NCBI RefSeq assembly: GCF_017876315.1
Contig: NZ_JAGINU010000001.1
Location: 4,092,001-4,156,000 of the forward strand
DNA: 64,000 nt
DNA from: Pseudonocardia parietis
GTDB taxonomy: Bacteria > Actinomycetota > Actinomycetes > Mycobacteriales > Pseudonocardiaceae
Direction of reading: 5' to 3'
The notes beneath the pieces are model-generated. The model saw only the letters and a list, made by a program, of their open reading frames with translations, searched no databases and was not told the DNA's origin. The position numbers and the translations under genes are program-made. The number at the start of each line of letters is the position of its first letter. The first letter of the stretch is position 1. This document shows positions 8,881 through 18,757 of this stretch, piece after piece.

Positions 8881-9273
8881 GTGAGCTCGGAGATTCCGTC
8901 GGACCTGATCTACACCGAAGCCCACGAGTGGGTTCGCGAGACCGAGGGCGGGGTGGTTCGGATCGGTATCACCGACCATGCCCAGTCCCAACTGGGTGAC
9001 GTGGTGTTCGTTCAGCTGCCCACGGTCGGTGACACCCTGACGGCCGGGGACGCGATGGGCGAGGTCGAGTCGACCAAGTCGGTCTCGGACATCTACGCCC
9101 CGCTGGGCGGCGAGGTCGTGGCCGTCAACGAGGCGCTCGACGCCAGCCCGGAGCTGGTCAACTCGGCCCCGTACGGCGACGGCTGGATCGTCGAGATCAA
9201 GACGGCCGAGGGCGTGTCGACGGCGGGCATGCTCGACGCCGAGGCCTACCGGCAGTTCGCCGACGGCACCTGA
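8881..9273 (+). CDS. gcvH: Glycine cleavage system H protein
   Basis: The 130-residue lipoyl carrier of the glycine cleavage system. It shuttles the aminomethyl group between the P, T and L proteins. The lipoyl lysine is Lys66 in GEVESTKSVSDIYAP. The N-terminal YTEAHEWVR and the C-terminal GDGWIVEI are typical. It sits at the head of the conserved block with garA and the MerR gene, and gcvP follows 2.8 kb downstream behind its own glycine riboswitch. gcvT is not in this window. Confidence 0.97.
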   Translation: MSSEIPSDLIYTEAHEWVRETEGGVVRIGITDHAQSQLGDVVFVQLPTVGDTLTAGDAMGEVESTKSVSDIYAPLGGEVVAVNEALDASPELVNSAPYGDGWIVEIKTAEGVSTAGMLDAEAYRQFADGT

Positions 9274-9471
9274 GGGAAGCGGCGGGACCGCCCGACGCAC
9301 CGGCCGGGCCGGGCGGCGTTCTCCGTATCGTCGCCGGGGTCGTACCGGTAGGTTCAGCCCCTCTGGCACCGTCAGCACCGTCACCGGCACCGCCGCCTCC
9401 GCGCGACCGGCGCCGCTGATCGCCACCCGGACCGCGTCCGGGACCCGTTCCCTACAGGAGGAGACCCCGAG

Positions 9472-9921
9472 GTGACCACGAACGACCCGCGCGACGTGCC
9501 ACCGGAGCGCGCACCGGAGACCACGTCGGTCTTCCGGGCGGACTTCCTCGCCGACGTCGAGCAGCCGACCGAGGAGCCGGCCGTCTCCGGTGTCGACGGG
9601 CTGCCCGCCGGGTCGGCGTTGCTGGTCGTCCGGCGCGGTCCGAACGCCGGCTCGCGTTTCCTGCTCGACGTGCCGACCACCAGTGCGGGCCGGCATCCGG
9701 ACAGTGACATCTTCCTGGACGACGTGACCGTCTCCCGCCGGCACGCGGAGTTCCGCCGTGACGCGGGCGAGTTCGTCGTCGTCGACGTGGGCAGCCTGAA
9801 CGGCACCTACGTCAACCGTGAGCCGGTGGACACCGCCGTCCTCGCGAACGGCGACGAGGTCCAGATCGGCAAGTTCCGGCTGGTCTTCCTGACCGGCCCC
9901 CGTGAGCCCGGCCGGGACTGA
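9472..9921 (+). CDS. garA: FHA-domain metabolic regulator GarA/OdhI
   Basis: 149 residues. The homologues inhibit 2-oxoglutarate dehydrogenase and control glutamate synthesis, switched by Ser/Thr kinase phosphorylation of an N-terminal threonine. The phospho-motif ETTSVF is present (Thr17 and Thr18), followed by RADFLADVEQP. The FHA domain spans about 53-145 with GRHPDSDIFL, VSRRHAEF and GSLNGTYVN, which hold the phosphothreonine-binding Arg, Ser and Asn. GTG at 9472 follows AGGAGGAG. The position next to gcvH is as in mycobacteria. A membrane Ser/Thr kinase at 37222 is a possible, unproven kinase. Confidence 0.95.
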   Translation: MTTNDPRDVPPERAPETTSVFRADFLADVEQPTEEPAVSGVDGLPAGSALLVVRRGPNAGSRFLLDVPTTSAGRHPDSDIFLDDVTVSRRHAEFRRDAGEFVVVDVGSLNGTYVNREPVDTAVLANGDEVQIGKFRLVFLTGPREPGRD

Positions 9922-10043
9922 TCCGGGCACGGACGTGAATGCGGGGCGTCGAGCCGACACGCCGTGCGGAACGAGCGTGTGACGATGATCGAAGTACCCC
10001 TGCACTCCCCGTCCGGAGGCGCGCATCGGGGGCTCGGCCCGTG

Positions 10044-10118
10044 TAGCGTCGGAACGTGTCGGTGTCGGGAGCAGGAGCGACCTCGGCCCGCATGACACGG
10101 ACCAGGCGAGCAAGGTGA
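10044..10118 (+). other. TAGCGT box and possible 20-residue leaderless peptide
   Basis: TAGCGT (10044-10049) is followed after 6 nt by GTG at 10056. This opens a 20-codon frame (VSVSGAGATSAR, then MTRTRRAR) ending with TGA at 10118, 70 nt before the nuclease gene. It may only mark the promoter of the nuclease gene. The frame is too short to judge by coding character. Confidence 0.25.
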
Positions 10119-10188
10119 TCCGGGCGGTCGGGGTGGCGGGTTCACCCGGGCCGGCCGACAGGCCCGCAAGGGCCGGGGAGGCGGGCTG

Positions 10189-10665
10189 ATGAGCGAGATG
10201 CGCGTCGTGGGTGTCCGGGTCGAACTCCCGGCGAACCAGCCGATCCTGTTGCTGCGGGAGACCAACGGGGACCGCTACCTGCCGATCTGGATAGGGTCCG
10301 TGGAGGCGACGGCCATCGCCCTGGAGCAGCAGGGGGTGAAGCCGGCCCGCCCGCTGACCCACGACCTCCTCAAGGACGTCATCGGGGCGCTCGGCAGGCG
10401 CCTCGAGCAGGTGCGGGTGACCGACCTCCAGGAAGGCACCTTCTACGCCGAGCTGATCTTCGACGGCGGGGTGACCGTGTCCGCGCGGCCGAGCGACTCG
10501 ATCGCGCTGGCGCTGCGGACCGGGGTGCCCGTCCACGCCGACGAGAGCGTGCTGGCCGAGGCCGGGCTCGTCATCCCCGACGAGCAGGAGGACGAGGTCG
10601 AGAAGTTCCGCGAGTTCCTCGACTCCGTCTCTCCCGAGGACTTCCGCGGCGCCCAGCCCGGCTGA
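10189..10665 (+). CDS. Bifunctional nuclease family protein (DUF151)
   Basis: 158 residues of the BFN/DUF151 family, whose plant and bacterial members are reported to have RNase and DNase activity. Recognisable segments are LPIWIGSVEATAIALEQQ, RPLTHDLLKDVI and RPSDSIALALRTGVP, the last two being the family's most conserved blocks. The C-terminal tail is acidic (EQEDEVEKF). The start ATG at 10189 follows GGGGAGG. In mycobacteria the orthologue lies between two MerR genes. Here only the downstream MerR gene is found. Confidence 0.88.
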   Translation: MSEMRVVGVRVELPANQPILLLRETNGDRYLPIWIGSVEATAIALEQQGVKPARPLTHDLLKDVIGALGRRLEQVRVTDLQEGTFYAELIFDGGVTVSARPSDSIALALRTGVPVHADESVLAEAGLVIPDEQEDEVEKFREFLDSVSPEDFRGAQPG

Positions 10666-10768
10666 CGGAAATCGCCGCTCGGCGCCATGATCGACCGTTG
10701 GGCGTGACCGCCCGACGGCCCGCTGCGGCGGTAGGCGGTGTCCGGTACGCGTACGTCGGCGAGCCGCG

Positions 10769-10797
10769 TTGACCACCCCGTCCACCGGGCATACCGT
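10769..10797 (+). promoter_or_regulatory. Predicted promoter of the MerR gene
   Basis: TTGACC at 10769-10774 and TACCGT at 10792-10797 are separated by 17 nt. This is a good actinobacterial housekeeping promoter pointing toward the MerR gene. Its -10 box touches the first of two palindromes. Confidence 0.6.
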
Positions 10798-10857
10798 CAT
10801 CAGCACTGATGACATCCGTGGAACTCATCGTCACTCAGCGTGATGATGGTGACGATG
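10796..10857 (+). promoter_or_regulatory. Two palindromic operators upstream of the MerR gene
   Basis: The first is a perfect palindrome, GTCATCAG-CA-CTGATGAC at 10796-10813, lying over the expected transcription start. The second has 9-bp arms, CATCGTCAC at 10826-10834 and GTGACGATG at 10849-10857, with 14 nt between. Both lie in the 5' leader of the MerR gene, so autoregulation is the simplest reading, but the MerR protein itself has not been shown to bind here. Confidence 0.55.
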
Positions 10858-10894
10858 CAGAGCCACGGTGCGGCCGATCGAGGGAGAGCACGCG

Positions 10895-11473
10895 GTGCAT
10901 ACGCCACCACCCGAGGGGCCGGGCCAGGGAGAGCTCTTCCCGGACCCGCTCGTCGGTGAGGGGCTGGACGGGGTGTCCGATCGCCTCGTCGGCTTCCGCG
11001 GCCCGACCGCGTGCCAGGTCGTGGGGATCACCTACCGGCAGCTCGACTACTGGGCCCGGACCGGGTTGGTCGTACCGTCCATCCGCGGCGCGGCGGGATC
11101 GGGCAGCCAGCGGCTGTACTCGTTCAAGGACGTCCTCGTCCTGAAGATCGTGAAGCGGCTGCTGGACGCGGGCGTCTCGTTGCAGAACATCCGGATCGCC
11201 GTCGAGCACCTGCGCAGGCGCGGGATACGGGACCTGGCCGGCATCACGTTGTTCTCCGACGGCACCACGGTCTACGAGTGCACCTCCCCGGAGGAGGTCG
11301 TGGATCTGCTGCAGGGCGGTCAGGGCGTGTTCGGCATCGCGGTCGCGGGCGCGATGCGCGAGATCAGCGGCGTGATCAAGGACTTCCCGGCGGAGCGCGC
11401 CGACGGCGGCACAGTCGACGAGGCCCCGGAGGACGAGCTGGCCCGCCGGCGGGCCCGGCGGGCCATCTCCTGA
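10895..11473 (+). CDS. MerR-family regulator (Rv1830-like)
   Basis: 192 residues. The winged-helix MerR DNA-binding domain starts near residue 34: GPTACQVVGITYRQLDYWAR, with SGSQRLYSFKDVLVLKIVKRLL as the wing and helix. The C-terminal part has FSDGTTVYECTSPEEVVDLL and GGQGVFGIAV, which match the Rv1830 type of mycobacterial MerR protein as I remember it, not the FtsR type. There are no metal-binding cysteines in the usual positions. GTG at 10895 was chosen because AGGGAG lies 8 nt before it. An upstream GTG at 10868 is less likely. The gene has two palindromes in its leader. Confidence 0.88.
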   Translation: MHTPPPEGPGQGELFPDPLVGEGLDGVSDRLVGFRGPTACQVVGITYRQLDYWARTGLVVPSIRGAAGSGSQRLYSFKDVLVLKIVKRLLDAGVSLQNIRIAVEHLRRRGIRDLAGITLFSDGTTVYECTSPEEVVDLLQGGQGVFGIAVAGAMREISGVIKDFPAERADGGTVDEAPEDELARRRARRAIS

Positions 11474-11486
11474 GCTTGCCTGCCGC

Positions 11487-11786
11487 TCACGCGGCCATGC
11501 GGTACGGGTCGTGCTCGGCGAGCAGCTTCTCCATCCGCGCCTGGTCGACCCGGTTGACGACGGTCAGGCTGTCCTGCTTGTCGCGCACGCACTTCGCCAG
11601 AGTGAACGCCGAGGTGACGGCGTACAGCACGGCGATCGCGAGGAAGGCCTTCACCCAGCCGTCGACCGGCAGGTAGACGGTCCCGATCACGACGGCGGCC
11701 AGCGAGACGCCGAAGGACAGGACCGCCTGCATGTGGAACGCGGCGGTCGTGGCGGGCGTGGGGCTCGGGGTGCCGGAGTTGGTCAT
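11487..11786 (-). CDS. YiaA/YiaB-type two-helix membrane protein
   Basis: 99 residues with a Thr/Pro-rich start, then two hydrophobic segments (about 22-40 and 46-64) joined by YLPVDGWVKA. The loop Gly-Trp-x-Lys-Ala is the usual mark of YiaAB membrane proteins. The C-terminal tail is charged and cytoplasmic-looking (AKCVRDKQDS and so on). The gene is convergent with the MerR gene, 13 nt apart, and divergent from the riboswitch of gcvP. Its function is unknown. Confidence 0.8.
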   Translation of the reverse strand: MTNSGTPSPTPATTAAFHMQAVLSFGVSLAAVVIGTVYLPVDGWVKAFLAIAVLYAVTSAFTLAKCVRDKQDSLTVVNRVDQARMEKLLAEHDPYRMAA

Positions 11787-11845
11787 GGCGCAAGTGTGAT
11801 CCGACCCGCTCACGGACGACGCCGTGAAAGTACGCAGCAGACCGG

Positions 11846-11851
11846 TATCCT
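11846..11851 (+). promoter_or_regulatory. -10 box TATCCT before the glycine riboswitch
   Basis: TATCCT lies about 25 nt before the first conserved aptamer nucleotides, in the position expected for the gcvP promoter. No convincing -35 box is visible. Confidence 0.4.
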
Positions 11852-11872
11852 CGAGGGGTAGTCGTTGACGCC

Positions 11873-12075
11873 GCGCGGGAGAGCCCCGGTGCAGGAGACC
11901 GGGCGCCGAAGGAGCAAATCCCTTCCCGGAATCTCTCAGGCACCAGGACCGTGCGGCCGAGACACCTCTGGAAAGCGATCGGCACCACGGGGAGCCGGTC
12001 CGCCGACGGGGAAAGCCGGAAGCCTCCGGTGAATCTCTCAGGCGCCCCGCAGCGGGCACGGACAGAGGGGGAGGG
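11873..12075 (+). ncRNA. Tandem glycine riboswitch of gcvP
   Basis: Two glycine aptamers in series. Aptamer 1 shows GCGGGAGAGCC, CGCCGAAGGAGCAA and CTCTCAGG (11933-11940) with AGGACCGTG after it. Aptamer 2 shows CGGGGAAAGCCGG, then CTCTCAGG (12035-12042) and GGACAGAGGGGGAG. This is the family architecture for cooperative glycine sensing, and a short linker (ACCTCTGGAAAGC) joins the two. The gcvP start lies about 40 nt after it with GGAGG at 12104. Glycine binding would be expected to turn gcvP on. The expression platform (terminator or Shine-Dalgarno masking) is not clear by eye. The rest of the 11787-12113 gap holds only the promoter and the ribosome site. Confidence 0.93.
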
Positions 12076-12113
12076 GCCGACCGCCCTGCCCCGACCTGCC
12101 TTCCGGAGGCGCC

Positions 12114-15008
<2,895 letters not shown>

Positions 15009-15024
15009 TCGGCCGGGGGCTCCG

Positions 15025-15057
15025 CGGGAACCCGCTCACCGGATGAGCGGGTTCCCG
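15025..15057. terminator. Bidirectional hairpin terminator, gcvP/quiC
   Basis: A perfect 14-bp stem (CGGGAACCCGCTCA with TGAGCGGGTTCCCG) and a 5-nt loop CCGGA. It lies 16 nt after the gcvP stop and 4 nt from the stop of the convergent dehydratase gene. Confidence 0.85.
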
Positions 15058-15061
15058 AGGG

Positions 15062-16915
15062 TCAGGCCCGGGGCAGGCGGGAGCGGCGGTGCGCGGCCAT
15101 CCGGACCGGCGCGTCGGCCCAGCCGTGACCGTCGTGGGTCCCGGTGCGCTGCACCAGGATCAGGAACAGTCGCCCGCCGAGCAGCTCGGTGCAGACCCCG
15201 ATGAGGTCGCCACCGCCGTCGCGCTCGTGGAACACCCCCAGCTCCCGGTACGCGGCCATCGTCGCGTCCGGGAGCTCCAGGCGGGCGGCCAGGTCGTCGT
15301 GGTAGTTCGCCGGCACGGCCAGCAGCGGGGCGCCCGCGTCCCGGGCGGCGGTGGCGGTGGCGACGACGTCGTCGCAGGCCAGCGCGACGTACTGCGGGTC
15401 CGCCACGGCGGGGCTCCACCCGCCGCGCCGCAGCAGCGACACGGTGAGCGCGATCCGGATACGGCGGGCGGGATCGGCCAGCGCGCGGCTGCGGATCAGG
15501 CCGAAGGGTGCGGCGAACTCGCCGTCGGCGACGGTGTCCAGGCCGAGCACGGACCGGTGGAACAGCACGGCCTCGTCGAACGCGTCGTAGGGCTGGGTGA
15601 GGCCGACGTGGTCGATCCCGGTGATGCCGGTACCGGGGACGGGCGGTTCGTCGACGGCCACGAAGTCGTGCGACCAGACCGGGCCGGGGCCGTCCGGGGC
15701 GGTGCGGCAGAAGAACAGTGAGGTGCCGTCCGGGGCGGAGACCTCGGCCAGGTCCGCCTCGTCGGGCCCGGTGCTGCGGGGGAGCAGCGGTGCGCAGAGC
15801 CGGGCGGCGCGGCGGGCGGACGCCGCCGGGTCCGCCGACTCGAGGCCGAGCGCCACGATCGCACTGCCGGTACCGCTGCCGCTGCCGCCTGTGTCGGCGC
15901 CGGCGTTCACCAGCAGCCGGGCGTCGCCCTGCTCGTAGCGCTCGACCTGCTTGGTGCGGTGCACGCCGGTGCGGCTGAACCCGAGCGCGCGCAGCGCCCG
16001 GCCGAGCTCCGGGCCGGCGGCCAGCTCGACGAACGCGGGCCCGGTGAGTGCCGGCGGTCCGGTGCCGACCGGATCGGTGCCGACGCCGCGGTGCGCCGTC
16101 GCCTCGGCCAGCGCGAGCAGCGACCGGCGCGCGTCCACGGCGGTGCGGACCGGGTCGGCCTGGCGGAAGACGTCGTTGAACACCTCCAGCGACAGCGGCC
16201 CGGTGTAGCCGGCCCGCAGCACGGGGGCGAGGAACCTGGGCAGGTCGAAGCCGCCCTGGCCGGGGAACAGGCGGTGGTGGCGGCTCCAGGACAGCACGTC
16301 CATGGACAGCTCGCGGGCGTCGGCGAGCTGCAGGAAGAACAGCTTGTCGCGCTCGACGCCGGCGATCGGCGCCGGGTCGGAGCCGCGGGCCAGCACGTGG
16401 AACGAGTCGAGGCACAGCCCGAGCGCCGGGTGGTCGCCGGCCTGCACCGCCCGCCAGGACGCGTCCCAGGTGTTCACGTGCCGGCCCCAGGCCAGTGCCT
16501 CGTAGGCGATGCGGATGCCCCGCTCGTGTGCGCGGCCGGCGAGGGTGTGCAGCTGCCCGGCGAGCCGGTCGGGGTCGGCGACCGCGTCCGGGGCGACCGA
16601 CGAGCAGACCAGGACGGTGTCGGCGCCGAGGCCCGCCATGACGTCGAACGTGGCCTCGGCCCGGCGCAGGTTGGCGGCGAACCGGTCCGGGTCGGTGGAG
16701 TCGATGTCACGCAGCGGCTGGTAGAGGTCGATCGACAGGCCGAGGTCGCGGCAGCGGGCGCCGATGCCGGCCGGTGGGAGCGGATCGGCGACCAGGTCCG
16801 GCGCGAAGATCTCGACGCCGTCGAACCCGGCGACGGCGGCGGCGTCGAGCTTGTCCTCCAGCGTGCCGGACAGGCAGACCGTGGCCAGCGACAGGCGCGG
16901 GGTCTCACGCGACAC
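15062..16915 (-). CDS. quiC: 3-Dehydroshikimate dehydratase (fused two-domain type)
   Basis: 617 residues. It turns 3-dehydroshikimate into protocatechuate. Residues 1-285 form a xylose-isomerase-like TIM barrel with metal ligands in YEALAWGRHVNTW, CLDSFHVLARG and LSLEVFNDVFR. Residues about 290-600 are a VOC/4-hydroxyphenylpyruvate-dioxygenase-like part (DHVGLTQPYDAFDEAVLFHRSVLGLD). The length and fusion match QsuB of Corynebacterium (about 618), as remembered. A Gly/Ser/Thr-rich stretch (TGGSGSGTG) lies in the second domain. GTG at 16915 overlaps the stop of aroE by 11 nt, so the two genes are co-translated. The second domain is of unproven function in this family. Confidence 0.88.
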   Translation of the reverse strand: MSRETPRLSLATVCLSGTLEDKLDAAAVAGFDGVEIFAPDLVADPLPPAGIGARCRDLGLSIDLYQPLRDIDSTDPDRFAANLRRAEATFDVMAGLGADTVLVCSSVAPDAVADPDRLAGQLHTLAGRAHERGIRIAYEALAWGRHVNTWDASWRAVQAGDHPALGLCLDSFHVLARGSDPAPIAGVERDKLFFLQLADARELSMDVLSWSRHHRLFPGQGGFDLPRFLAPVLRAGYTGPLSLEVFNDVFRQADPVRTAVDARRSLLALAEATAHRGVGTDPVGTGPPALTGPAFVELAAGPELGRALRALGFSRTGVHRTKQVERYEQGDARLLVNAGADTGGSGSGTGSAIVALGLESADPAASARRAARLCAPLLPRSTGPDEADLAEVSAPDGTSLFFCRTAPDGPGPVWSHDFVAVDEPPVPGTGITGIDHVGLTQPYDAFDEAVLFHRSVLGLDTVADGEFAAPFGLIRSRALADPARRIRIALTVSLLRRGGWSPAVADPQYVALACDDVVATATAARDAGAPLLAVPANYHDDLAARLELPDATMAAYRELGVFHERDGGGDLIGVCTELLGGRLFLILVQRTGTHDGHGWADAPVRMAAHRRSRLPRA

Positions 16916-17852
16916 GACCGGCCTCCTGCGCCGTGTCGTGCACTGTCCCGTGCCCGGCCTGCTCGGCGTCGACCAGCTCGGCGAGGTGGGCGAGCATCCG
17001 GGCCGGGTCCGGGGTACGGCCGGTGAACAGCCGGAACGCCTCGGCGGCCTGGTGCACGGCCATCCGCCCGCCGTCGACGGTGCGGCAGCCCGCGGCCCGG
17101 GCGGCGCGCAGCAGCGCCGTGTCCAGCGGCCGGTAGACGATCTCGGCGACCCACGGGCGCCCGGCGAGCAGGTCCGCGTCGAAGGGCAGACCGGGATGGT
17201 CGGCCATGCCGACCGGGGTGGCGTGCACGACGCCGGTGGCGCCGGTCAGCAGCTCGGCCAGCTCGTCGCGCGGGTGGGCGGTGACGGTGGCACCCGCGGC
17301 CAGCAGCGGGGTGAGCGTGGCGGCGAGCCCGGCGGCGCGCTCGCCGTCGACGTCCACGACGTGCAGCGCGCACACACCCTCGCGGGCCAGCGCGACGCCG
17401 GCGGCCGCCCCGGCGCCGCCCGCGCCGAGCAGCACCACCCGGTCCGGCGACGCGCCGGGAAGGCCCTCGCGCAGACCGTCCCGGAAGCCGGACCAGTCCG
17501 TGTTGTGGCCGGCCAGCGAACCGTCCGCGCCGATCACGACGGTGTTGACGGCGCCGACCGCGGCGGCGTCGGGGGACAGCGTGTCGAGATGCGGGATGAC
17601 GAGCTGCTTGCAGGGATGGGTGATGTTGAGCCCCCGGTAGCCCTCGGTGCAGGCCCGCGCGAGCAGGTCACCGACGTCGGCCGGCGCTGCACCGAGCGCG
17701 TCCAGGTCCCAGCGTTCGTAGCGCAGCGGCAGCCGGAGCGCGGACGCCTCCCGCTCGTGCAGGGCCGGGGACAGCGACGGTCCGATCCCGGCGCCGATCA
17801 GCCCGGTCCGTACGGTCCCGGTCGTCGCGGTGGCGGTCGTGGTGCTCTGCAC
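16905..17852 (-). CDS. aroE: Shikimate/quinate dehydrogenase, probably NAD-dependent
   Basis: 315 residues. It interconverts shikimate and 3-dehydroshikimate (or quinate and dehydroquinate). The substrate motif SLSPALHE is near 27-33, catalytic Lys82 lies in NITHPCKQ and catalytic Asp119 in NTDWSGF. The nucleotide site is GAGGAG at 143-148, and the second strand ends VVDVDGE. The Asp there, in place of an Arg-containing loop, favours NAD over NADP. That, and its operon with the dehydratase, points to catabolism rather than biosynthesis. GTG at 17852 is chosen because GGGAGG precedes it. The ATG at 17864 has no ribosome site. The operator-like site lies just upstream. Confidence 0.85.
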   Translation of the reverse strand: MQSTTTATATTGTVRTGLIGAGIGPSLSPALHEREASALRLPLRYERWDLDALGAAPADVGDLLARACTEGYRGLNITHPCKQLVIPHLDTLSPDAAAVGAVNTVVIGADGSLAGHNTDWSGFRDGLREGLPGASPDRVVLLGAGGAGAAAGVALAREGVCALHVVDVDGERAAGLAATLTPLLAAGATVTAHPRDELAELLTGATGVVHATPVGMADHPGLPFDADLLAGRPWVAEIVYRPLDTALLRAARAAGCRTVDGGRMAVHQAAEAFRLFTGRTPDPARMLAHLAELVDAEQAGHGTVHDTAQEAGRVA

Positions 17853-17868
17853 GTGCCCTCCCATTTTA

Positions 17869-17897
17869 TGTACCGTCTGGTTAGTTGTACCGGACGG
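17869..17897. promoter_or_regulatory. Operator-like site before the aroE-quiC operon
   Basis: GTACCGTC, then GTTAGTTGTACCG, lies between the divergent aroE and TetR genes. CCGTCTGG (17873-17880) and CCGGACGG (17890-17897) form an inverted repeat with one mismatch and a 9-nt spacer. The GTACCGTC..GTTA..GTACCG pattern returns on the other strand at 18682-18705 before the transporter gene. Confidence 0.55.
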
Positions 17898-17971
17898 CGG
17901 ACGAGTCGCACCAGCCCCGGTCGCCGTGCGGCGGTAGCGTCCGGCCCCGGCGCACAACGAGGAGGTCGGAC

Positions 17972-18628
17972 GTGTCGGCAGCCCCGCAGGGGACCGGGCG
18001 GCAGCGGGATCCGGAGCGGACCAGGGCCGACATCCTGGACGAGGCGACCGCCGAGTTCGCCGAGCGCGGGTTCGCCGGCGCCCGGGTCGACGAGATCGCC
18101 GCCCGTACCCGCACCACCAAGCGGATGCTCTACTACTACTTCGGGTCGAAACAGGGTCTCTACCTGGCCGTCCTGGAGCGGGCCTACATCGGGATCCGGG
18201 CGCTGGAGCAGAACCTCGAGGTCGCCGAGCTCAACCCCGCGAGAGCCGTGCGGGCGGTGGCCGAGCTGACCTTCGACCACCACGAGACGCATCCGGAGTT
18301 CATCCGGCTGGTGGCCATCGAGAACATCCACCACGCCGAGCACCTGCGCAGCTCGCCGGAGCTGTCCGGGCTCTCCGGGACGGCCGTCGACGTCCTCGAC
18401 GGGATCCTGCGGCGCGGCCGGGACGCGGGCCTGTTCCGGGCCGACGTCGACGCGCTCGACGTGCACATGCTGATCAGCGCGTTCTGCGTGTTCCGGCTGT
18501 CCAACCGGCACACCTTCGCCGCTCTCTTCGAGCGGGACCTGCTCGACCCCGGCCGTCGCGAGCACTACCGCCGGATGGTCGGGGACCTGGTCGTGGAGTA
18601 CCTGACGGCGCACGTCGGACGGTCCTGA
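17972..18628 (+). CDS. TetR-family regulator of the quinate/shikimate genes
   Basis: 218 residues. The N-terminal TetR HTH is about residues 18-65: RADILDEATAEFAERGFAGARV, with DEIAARTRTTKRMLYYYFGSKQGLYLAV as the recognition part. The C-terminal ligand domain is helical, with DHHETHPEFIRLVAIENIHHAEHL. GTG at 17972 follows GAGGAGG by 7-8 nt. A longer frame back to 17885 has no ribosome site and would run through the operator. It sits between aroE-quiC and the transporter, and both neighbours carry the same operator-like motif, so it probably represses both until a pathway compound binds. The ligand is not known. Confidence 0.85.
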   Translation: MSAAPQGTGRQRDPERTRADILDEATAEFAERGFAGARVDEIAARTRTTKRMLYYYFGSKQGLYLAVLERAYIGIRALEQNLEVAELNPARAVRAVAELTFDHHETHPEFIRLVAIENIHHAEHLRSSPELSGLSGTAVDVLDGILRRGRDAGLFRADVDALDVHMLISAFCVFRLSNRHTFAALFERDLLDPGRREHYRRMVGDLVVEYLTAHVGRS

Positions 18629-18650
18629 ACCGGTACCGAACGTCTCCGGG

Positions 18651-18706
18651 TTGACAGCGCCGGATGCTCAACTCACCATTCGGTACGTAACTGGACGGTA
18701 CATTAG
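18651..18706 (+). promoter_or_regulatory. Promoter and operator of the MHS transporter gene
   Basis: TTGACA at 18651-18656 is a consensus -35 box. A weak -10 (CACCAT, 17 nt on) follows. At 18682-18705, read on the minus strand, is GTACCGTCCAGTTACGTACC, which repeats the motif found at 17870-17892 with a spacing shorter by 2 nt. The site covers the expected transcription start, which fits repression. Confidence 0.5.
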
Positions 18707-18757
18707 CGCGGCAATCGCCGCCGTGCCTCTGCAACGACGCATCTGCCTGGAGGACCC

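Noticed and set aside
16905..17957. A longer aroE start at 17957 or 17864
   Set aside because: The extension runs through the operator-like site, and only the GTG at 17852 has a ribosome site.
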